From Pholiota molesta (Eukaryota > Basidiomycota > Agaricomycetes > Agaricales > Strophariaceae), in contig JACGCK010000020.1 of assembly GCA_014925825.1 (NCBI GenBank), positions 372,001-436,000 on the forward strand: a stretch of DNA of 64,000 bases, read 5' to 3'. Within the stretch, counting starts at the first letter, position 1; the number at the start of each line of letters is the position of its first letter. Shown here piece after piece: positions 57,382 through 64,000 of this stretch. The translations under genes were made by a program, and so were the position numbers. The notes under the pieces are model-generated. The model did not search any database, was not told where the DNA came from, and was given only the letters and a program-made list of their open reading frames with translations.

Positions 57382-57755
57382 TACTTCAAACATTCTACCT
57401 AATAACTGTCCTTATAGCTTACAATTTGGCTCCAAATAAACGTGGCTAATTTATTCGTAGTTCATGTATATGTCAAGGTCTAAATATGTACCAAAAATAT
57501 CACGTCCATATATTCTATATGTTATTGTGATGCATGTGACAATAACCATACCAGATAAATTTACCAAGTTCATGTGCTTGTTATGTTTCAAATATCTTAT
57601 TGCATATGTACCAAATATATCAGACCGTTTTATTTATTGACTCATAACAAATATCTCATAGGTAAATTACTGCAAGATATTTGGTCTCAGATGTAAATGA
57701 ATTACCACATAAAGATCAAATAAAAGACACCCCTTTATTGGTAGTGCGTCCTGTG

Positions 57756-58719
57756 CCAGAAGACCAGTCAGTCAGCCCAGAGTCTGCCAATTGAAAGTTG
57801 GTTAGAACACACACACACATGTTATATACAGCATCTACGTACATACATAACCTCATAAATTCGTACAAATTAGGGTGATCGTAAATAATTATAGCAAATA
57901 CCACCTCCCAACAATCCATCCATACCAAGAAGAAAAAGTTAAAAAGTCAAAAAAAAATCCAAGGGAAGCAAGAAAGACCAAAGGAAAGAAAGAAAGAAAG
58001 AAAGAGAGAAGGGAGCTAAGAAAGCAACAAGAGCAAGAAGCAAAGCATGATACACAGCAGTTCAACGAGGGAGCTAGGTATGTAAAAAGTAAAAAGACGG
58101 CCCAAAGTACCAACCCAAGGACGCGCTCGCGGCGGAACAGCAAGCGCAGAAACGCCGGTACATAGTCGGGTGGAACACAATCGCAAGCACAGCAGAAATC
58201 CAATCGCACTCGCGCTGCAAAAAAAAAAAAAAGAAGCAGACACCAAACCACGTCAGCGATGCAGCAAAACATTAAAGGACCTTTCAAGACACACCTAATA
58301 GAAAAACATAAGGGAAGCCCGGCGAGCCAGCCACCTCACAAGCGCGCCATCCGACTTGATTGCGCATCCGACGGTCGACAAAATGCGGACCACGAACGGG
58401 TGAGACGCTTGCTTGTTCTGACTCAAAGACAACGGAGGAGGGTGGGTCCCAACGCGGAGCCCACACGAGGGGGAAAACGGAGCAGCCGCCCGGAGCATGG
58501 ACGGCGCAGGGTCGGAGCGGCCGACGCGTCGTGGACGGGTGAAGTATTTTCGCAGGCCACATGCACCGAGGGACAGAGCCTATGAGCGGGGTGCCCCAGG
58601 ATGGGCGCGGCGGTATCTGACGACGCAGAGATCCGGGGGCCAGACACACGTAGACCCCAGTCCGGCAGGCAATGCACACCGTCCCCCGATGCGCCCGGGC
58701 ACGCCGCCCCTCACCACCC
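57756..58719. other. Intergenic; CK1 3' side, with GAAA microsatellite
   Basis: No supported gene. A (GAAA)n tract lies at about 57984-58006 and a poly-A run at about 58219-58232. The GC-rich part right of 58400 is 3' flank of the CK1 gene; frames there are shadows. Confidence 0.4.
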
Positions 58720-60390
58720 CTACCTCCGGCGCGCATTGCACGCCTCACAATACCGATGCCCCCCGCCCACGCTGCCCTCGCTCGCACTCCGGCTGGGATG
58801 CCGCCCCGCCCCGTCCGCCGCCGGCACGCTCCAGTCATATACCCCGTCATACTCCACGCCCACCTTCTCCGCGAGCCCCCTGAACAGCTTCCTCAACCCG
58901 TCATAGTCCGGCAGGTCGTCGAACTCGAGCTCCCTCGCGTAGCGGTACAGGACGTCGAACTCGGGCGGCAGCCCGAGCGTCAGGCGCTCCTCGTTCGCGA
59001 TCTTCGCGTCGCGGATGAGGTCCCACGTCGTGGACACGGGGTTGTAGTGCGCGCGGACGTGCGCCTGCTCGGAGGGCGTCAGGCCGTCGAGGTGGGGCGG
59101 CTCCGCGGGCGCGCGGATCTTGCGCCAGGGGAGGCTGCCGCGGATGAAGTAGATCAGCATGTACGCTAGGGACTCGAGGTCGTCGCGGCGCGAGGACTCT
59201 GCGGGGCGACGCACGTCAGAAACTGCGGGGATGGGAAATGGAACGAGCACGAACCGACACCGAGGTGCGTGTTGATGGCGGCGAACAGCGATGTTCCCAC
59301 ACCGTGGAAGTCGTCCTGCTTGTACGGGATGTGCGTGGACGTGCGCGCGTCGCGGAATTTTTTGGCGAGCCCGAAGTCGATGACGTTGACCATGTGGGCG
59401 GCTTTTCCGGTGCCCATGACAAAGTTGGCAGGCTTGATGTCACGGTGCACGATCGAGTTGGAATGGATGAATTCGATGCGCGATATCTGAGATATATGAA
59501 TCAGCCCCATCGACGAGGAGATATGGACAGAGAAATTTCTGGAGGGTATGACAAAAAGCACAAAATGGAAACTCCGAATGAAAGTGAGCAGCTCAATAGT
59601 TACTGAGTCAGCCCCAACGATCAGCAGCGACAACGAGATGAAAGAAGGCCAGCGTAGGTTTTTTTTTTCTTTCGGTTAAGCCTCTCGCAAATGGCAGCGA
59701 ACCCCGGTCACACCCCATTCACGCGCTGGTAAGGAGGTGAATTCCATTTATGAACGAACACAATTGGAGTTGTGAACAGTGTGGGACTCAGGAGGGGGTC
59801 TCTACGCCAATCGAGGACCTGCCGCCATTTGATAGTTGAAATCGTAGGCGACAGGGCTCGAAGCAAGGACCTTGCCATAGCAGTTTACCCGCATGACTCC
59901 CCAGCAGGAATGTACAACTTTCGCGAAATATTCGCTAGGCTACACAGCCGGCAGGCCAGCGTAGGATGCCAAGGACAAGAGGCTACGTACCAGTTGATCT
60001 GCGAGCTGCAGCACTGTCTTGAGCGAGAAGTGGCGATTGCATCGTTTGAAGAGATCTTCGAGTGAGGGGCCGAGCAGGTCGATGATCATGACGTTGTAAT
60101 CTCCCTGCCGCCCAGACCACATAATCCATGGGACGCCCGTCCCCCCATGAGGGTCTTGTAAATTTTGGACTCCTGCTTCAGCGGACTGTGCTTCGCGACA
60201 GCAGGCTCGAGCTTGATGGCGACTTCCTTCCCGCGACGGTGTGCACACCCAGAAATACAGTGCCTGCAAATAAGGGATATCTATGAGATCAACAGCGGCA
60301 ACGTGTATGCAAAAGTGGCTGACCACATCCCCCGTTGGCTATCTCTTCTTCCAGCCGATATTTGCCTGCAAACGTTGTAAAGTCCATCAT
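58720..60390 (-). CDS. Casein kinase 1 family protein kinase
   Basis: CK1-type Ser/Thr kinase. Exons 60324-60390, 59991-60263, 59261-59486 and 58720-59198. Motifs: [20 protein letters not shown] (Gly-rich loop across an intron), VAIKLEP (Lys), [38 protein letters not shown] then [67 protein letters not shown] and the CK1 ending [20 protein letters not shown]. The segment between helices F and G is atypical ([15 protein letters not shown]), a form seen in basidiomycete CK1 paralogues. Exon 2 is two bases short: one missing G near 60230 and one in the C6 run at 60141-60146. Both lie in homopolymers of invariant motifs, so I assume sequence error. Intron 59487-59990 is unusually long because of a SINE-like insertion. 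Confidence 0.87.
59659..59952 (-). mobile_element. SINE-like retroposon in a CK1 intron
   Basis: A 294-bp insertion flanked by perfect 13-bp direct repeats AGGCCAGCGTAGG (59646-59658 and 59953-59965). Read on minus, it ends in a run of about 10 A directly before the repeat, as in LINE-mobilised retroposons. Near its 5' end TAGCCTAGCGA resembles a pol III A box, and GCTTCGAGCCC about 90 bp on resembles a B box, so it may be tRNA-derived. No coding capacity. It lies in the sense orientation of the host gene. Confidence 0.75.
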
Positions 60391-62725
60391 CTGCGTCGTT
60401 GGCGGAGCAAAGTGGGACGATAGTGGTTGCAGACCAAGGGGAAAGGGGACGTTATATTGGAGTGTGGCGTGTGCTGATAGAGAGCAGACACAAGGAAAAG
60501 GGAGGCGGACAAAACCAACCACGAGTCGATCCAACGCGTGTCTTTGTCAGCACCGGCTCCTCGGCTTTCCTTTTCGGCATGTGTAAGTAACCGCTGTAAC
60601 GGCAGACCATCTGTCACGCAGAATGGTTTTTCCTCTGTCTCCTGCCTGCCAGTACAACATTACGCTGTCATTGTGTCGCTTTGGAGTTTTTTCTCGCTTC
60701 CTTCTTCCAGCTATCTATTACCCCTGTCTTCGCCGCCTTCATGATGAGAAAACTGCCTCGTGGCCGGTAGTGCTGCTAGTGCATCATGGGAATTGATCCA
60801 CCTTCTTCCCAGATGACAAAAGAGATGACACTGACAGGACGACCCAAGGTTATTCTTGCACTGGGGATCACTCTAAATGCCTGCAGATTGTGTCACAGGG
60901 CAGTCAGAAGAAGAGGCTTCCATGTTGCACGTAACGGCCAGCATGATAATTCCGCTGCCAGTGGACTGTGATGCCCTCTCCATCATGGACCTCCAACTGC
61001 TCAATGGCCGCCACTAGCTCTTGCTAAAGCCCCAAGACCGACTTGCTCTTGGTTCTGGCTGCCTTGAACTGTCGAACTCTGTGGGTCTGGACTTGGCCCG
61101 CTCAAAATGCGCCTAAAGACATTTCATTTATTATTTCTCTTGTCAAAATATTACTTGGCGGCTTTCCAGGCTAAGAATCGTTGTCTGAATGCAACGTTAA
61201 CATCTCACTTGCAAGTCCTTCCCGAATTCTTCGCACAGAGAGCTGCCAGACATTATGAATCACGTCAGATGCATATCGTGCCGCTTGTAGGAGGATACAG
61301 TTGCAAGTACAGAGCTCTAAGGCCATGCGAAAATGTAGGAGAAATATTACTTATCGACTACTTGAGCAGCCAATTTGCAATGCTTCACCAAACTCCCAAT
61401 TCTTCGCCAATCTGATCGGGGATGATCGATGAATTCCCTTCGACGTCGGCCGCACACCTCGGATAAAAATGGCACGCGCACCCCTCTCGCGCAGCAATGT
61501 AGCCTGTGTCTGACGGTGGCCAGCTCTGTTGGTCGAACATCCTTACCTGTACCGCTGCTGGTGTCACTGTGGCTTCTTCCCACCCCACCGAAAGGTAGCT
61601 GAAAGGTTGTCAGCGAGGCCCTGCCTGGGATACTGGAATAGGGACCGGTGACCGATGATCTTGTAAGTTGCGATACCGTATACGTACAAGTCTCAGCGAA
61701 TGATATGGGACATATGAATGAATGTTATGCTTTGCCAAGATGGTTTTACATTGCAAAGACTTGTAGTTGGCGATAAACAGTTAATATCAGTGTTCAACAA
61801 CTGCTGGGTGTTCTCAAAATACATATCGAGCAGCCCTTGTTTCCCCAGTTCTTTTTTGTGCATACCAGACGAATTGGGGAGAAGACCAAGCTTGATTGAA
61901 GCGACTTGAGATCAAACTTGTATGAGAAGCTGTTTCTTGCTATTGCTGTTGGCAAACGCTGCGGTGAGAACTGATTTGGTTCAGAAATTCTTCGGCAATT
62001 TGTACCACCTCGAGATATTAGAATTATTTCATTACCATTACGATGTCGATCACGAGGGTAGTTACAACTCCAATTCAAACGTTTCCAAAGTACCACAATC
62101 TTAAGAGATAAATTCTATTACATTTCAAGTAAGTTAGAAAATATTTTTGGGATTATTGACTTTTACGGACTGTATTTCACACATTTCGTGCAATTTTAGA
62201 GTGTTGCATGGGATTGTACGGCTACAAGACATAAAATACAATGGAATTCATTTGTAAAGTTTTCGCAAGCTTTCCAAAGACTTGTAACTCTCAAATTCCT
62301 CGCGTAGGATTCCAGCTCAACAAACCCTTGTAATGATCACTTACATTCTAATGGATTCTATCATAGAACTGCCTTGCAAACGTCAGAAGTGTTCCGAGCA
62401 TTTTACAATGATTTATGACATTGTAATAAAGCCTCCATACAGCGCGCTTTTTTTTGGCGATGTGTACGTCAACCGGAGGAATTGATGAAACGGGTGACGC
62501 ACGGACCCCAACGCGGCGCAGTTGACCGAGAGACCCAATTCAGGCAGAACCAGCCTCCCATACCCCTTATCATCCTCCACCACGGCAGACCCAACTTCTT
62601 CCCCTTCGCCTCCGCCCACCAGTGCTCCCACCAGCACCACCAGCACCGGTTTCGCCCCCAGTGCACCTTCGACCTCTACCACCACCACCAGTTCCCAGTT
62701 CACCGCCAATCTCAAACACACAGCA
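60391..62725. other. Large intergenic stretch between divergent CK1 and BAR genes
   Basis: About 2.3 kb without a supported gene. 60400-60600 is the CK1 5' region. 61100-61420 holds a weak plus-strand frame without motifs. 61900-62440 is AT-rich. 62490-62720 is rich in C and T on plus and probably the 5' leader or promoter of the BAR gene; its frame continues in phase into that gene but has no ATG. Confidence 0.4.
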
Positions 62726-64000
62726 ATGGAAGGGTGGTCGAAGCTCCAGTCGAGCCTGAGCGGCATCAACTTTGCCCAAGCGGGCACGAAGTTCACCAAG
62801 GGCTTCAACTCGAGCGTGCAGGCGACCCGCGAGCGCCTCGGCCAGGTCGCTGCGGATGAGATCACCGAGCTTCCTCAGGGTGAGTACATTTCGTGACACT
62901 ATGAGCGCGTAGTGGCGGCAGTCGGCGAAAGTCGTATTGGGTGGGCTACGTGGTCTGCACTCTGCATTGCATCGTCGAAGGAGCACCTTCTGTATCTCGC
63001 AAGGCTGCGTTGTGCCGGGGAATTGTCGCGTCGCGATGTCAGACGTATGCATGGGCTTGTAAATGGGTTAATGTTGCTCAGTTTGGGCTGGGATATCCTC
63101 TTTGCTTGTCGCATAAATCTGAACGAGCACTAACTTCGTCATCTGCTCCAAAGAATACAAGGACCTCGAAGCCCGGGTTGATGCTCTGCGCGCCGCTCAC
63201 ATCTCCCTTCTCAAGTACGTGCCTCCTTGTCTGCCCATTTCACATCACATCTCACCCTCACCTGCACAGAATAACCAAGGTCTACGAATCAGAGACGTAC
63301 GACTACCCCGTGCAAATCCAAGAGTCCCTCTCCGAGCTCTCGTCCTCCATCGGGTACAACATCACCTCCTTCGCCGCCACCAACCTCAAGGGCACGAACC
63401 TGCCCTCGCCCGCCGCCCCCTCCGCGCCGCCCGCCGCGCAGCACAAGACGCTCCCGCACGCGCTCACCCGCGCCGCGCACGCCGCCGCGGGCACGGTCTC
63501 CGCTGGGCCCGCCGGCGACGCCGAGCGCCTCGGCCGCGCGCTCGAGCTGTACGCGAGCGGCTGGGACAAGGTCGCCGCCGCGCGCCTTGAGCAGGACACC
63601 GGCGTGCAGCAGAACTTTTTGCACCCGTGGCAGACGACGCTGAACTCGTCGATTGCTGTGGCGATGAAGGCGCGGCAGGCGGTGCGCGTGAGCCGGCTGG
63701 AGCTCGATGCCGCGAAGCAGGCGTACGTGGCTTTGGTTTGTATGGCATTGCCCTAGGTATTGATGTCTCGTTTATAGGCTCAAGACGGCCAACCCGGCCA
63801 GGCAGGAGCAGGCCCGTCTTGAAGTCGAGAATGCGGAGGACGACCTCGTCCAGAAGACCGAAGTCGCGATTACGCTCATGAAGACCGTCTTGGAAAACGT
63901 GCGTCATCCCTTTCACTCTCCGACCACGTCTTTCCCTCTCCATTTACCGGCCGTCGACTTCTGAAAGCAATTTGACTAACCCACCCTCCCTAGCCCGAAC
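62726..64000 (+). CDS. Gvp36-like BAR-domain protein (3' end cut by window edge)
   Basis: Membrane-curvature protein of the Gvp36/DUF1208 BAR group, acting in endocytosis and Golgi-vesicle traffic. Exons 62726-62879, 63154-63214, 63270-63722, 63778-63898 and 63994 to beyond 64000; all junctions close in phase. Start at MEGWSKLQSSLSGINFAQAG, the first ATG in frame. Then ATRERLGQVAADEITELPQE, YKDLEARVDALRAAHISLLK, ITKVYESETYDYPVQIQESL, NITSFAATNLKGTNLP, an Ala/Pro-rich loop (near residues 120-150), LYASGWDKVAAARLEQDTGV, a long helix VAMKARQAVRVSRLELDAAK and ARLEVENAEDDLVQKTEVAI. The in-frame Ser/Thr/Pro-rich stretch upstream of the ATG could be coding if an unseen 5' exon exists. Confidence 0.88.

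Larger units (their letters stand above)
56088..57755. mobile_element. Fold-back transposon with ~375-bp terminal inverted repeats
   Basis: The outer arms 56088-56462 and 57382-57755 are near-identical inverted copies beginning CACAGGACGCACTACC. CCA flanks both ends (56085-56087 and 57756-57758), a 3-bp target duplication that with the CAC start resembles CACTA/EnSpm-type elements; the superfamily is inference. The interior (56846-57381) is itself a palindrome, so the whole element apart from a nested insertion folds back on itself. No transposase frame. Inserted in the 5' flank of the p24 gene. Confidence 0.88.

Noticed and set aside
56791..57449. Open frames of 170-220 codons on both strands rich in FAQSCANSKIAV-like repeats
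   Set aside because: They run antiparallel through the core palindrome and exist in several frames at once, so they come from the short repeat motif and not from a protein.
57875..58165. Lys/Arg-rich plus-strand frame at the GAAA microsatellite
   Set aside because: Low-complexity repeat translation, no homology, located in the intergenic region.
58284..58850. A 188-codon minus-strand frame downstream of the CK1 stop
   Set aside because: Low-complexity Arg/Gly/Ala content in the GC-rich CK1 3' flank and overlapping its terminal exon region; no domain or start context.
62482..62720. Coding exon for a Ser/Thr/Pro-rich N-terminal extension of the BAR protein
   Set aside because: In frame with the gene but without an ATG; pyrimidine-rich leaders are common in fungal promoters, so I started at the first ATG (62726) and kept the extension only as an option.
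1..64000. CRISPR arrays, bacterial operons, ribosome binding sites, tRNA or rRNA genes
   Set aside because: The window is eukaryotic nuclear DNA. I saw no regularly spaced repeats of CRISPR type and no tRNA or rRNA gene; the only tRNA-like boxes are in the SINE-like insertion.

Overview
This window is nuclear DNA of a filamentous basidiomycete, most likely an agaricomycete. The genes are dense and cut by many short (about 45-70 nt) GT-AG introns. Coding exons are GC-rich against AT-richer spacers. The gene families also fit: DUF6533 membrane proteins, expanded SRPK-like and AIM9/APH-like kinases, F-box/LRR-type proteins and a Rua1/DUF4451-type regulator. I could not assign a species.

Left end (1-1.9 kb): a head-to-head pair of mRNA-biogenesis genes, MAGO (exon-junction complex, -) and SUS1 (SAGA/TREX-2, +). 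2.4-19.3 kb: six tandem copies, all on -, of a microexon-rich gene for a multi-pass DUF6533-type membrane protein, on a repeat unit of about 2.3-2.6 kb enlarged by foreign insertions; the last two copies lie between inverted-repeat arms. 21.2-23.8 kb: a compact PARP-type ADP-ribosyltransferase (-) divergent from mitochondrial ribosomal protein uS10m (+).

23.6-41.7 kb is a mosaic of segmental duplications. A block holding the 3' end of the uS10m gene, a UCH-type deubiquitinase gene and a small six-cysteine gene occurs twice. An SRPK-like kinase occurs as an inverted pair, and an AIM9-like phosphotransferase occurs here and, inverted, at 51.5-53.4 kb. Single-copy genes between them are a DUF676 lipase and an F-box protein. 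43.3-50.7 kb: a pseudokinase, a Rua1_C/DUF4451 regulator (a collapsed copy lies at 30.0-30.8 kb) and EAF3/MRG15. 53.5-64 kb: a dead RecQ-like helicase fragment, a p24 cargo receptor, a fold-back transposon with a younger element nested in one arm, a casein kinase 1 gene with a SINE-like insertion in an intron, and the 5' part of a Gvp36-like BAR-domain gene.

Mobile DNA is clear in four places: two TA-flanked MITEs, each with an empty site in a second copy of the locus inside this window; a long palindromic element with a CCA target duplication; and a retroposon with a 13-bp target duplication and A-tail.

Several conserved, presumably essential genes (MAGO, SUS1, uS10m, CK1) carry apparent one-base deletions, mostly in homopolymers. 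I read these as probable sequence errors, so one-base frameshifts elsewhere in the window are weak evidence for pseudogenes. Exon coordinates come from reading splice sites against the conserved protein frame and are best where the phases close (lipase, EAF3, p24, Rua1_C, SRPK copy 2, AIM9-like copy 1, UCH, PARP).
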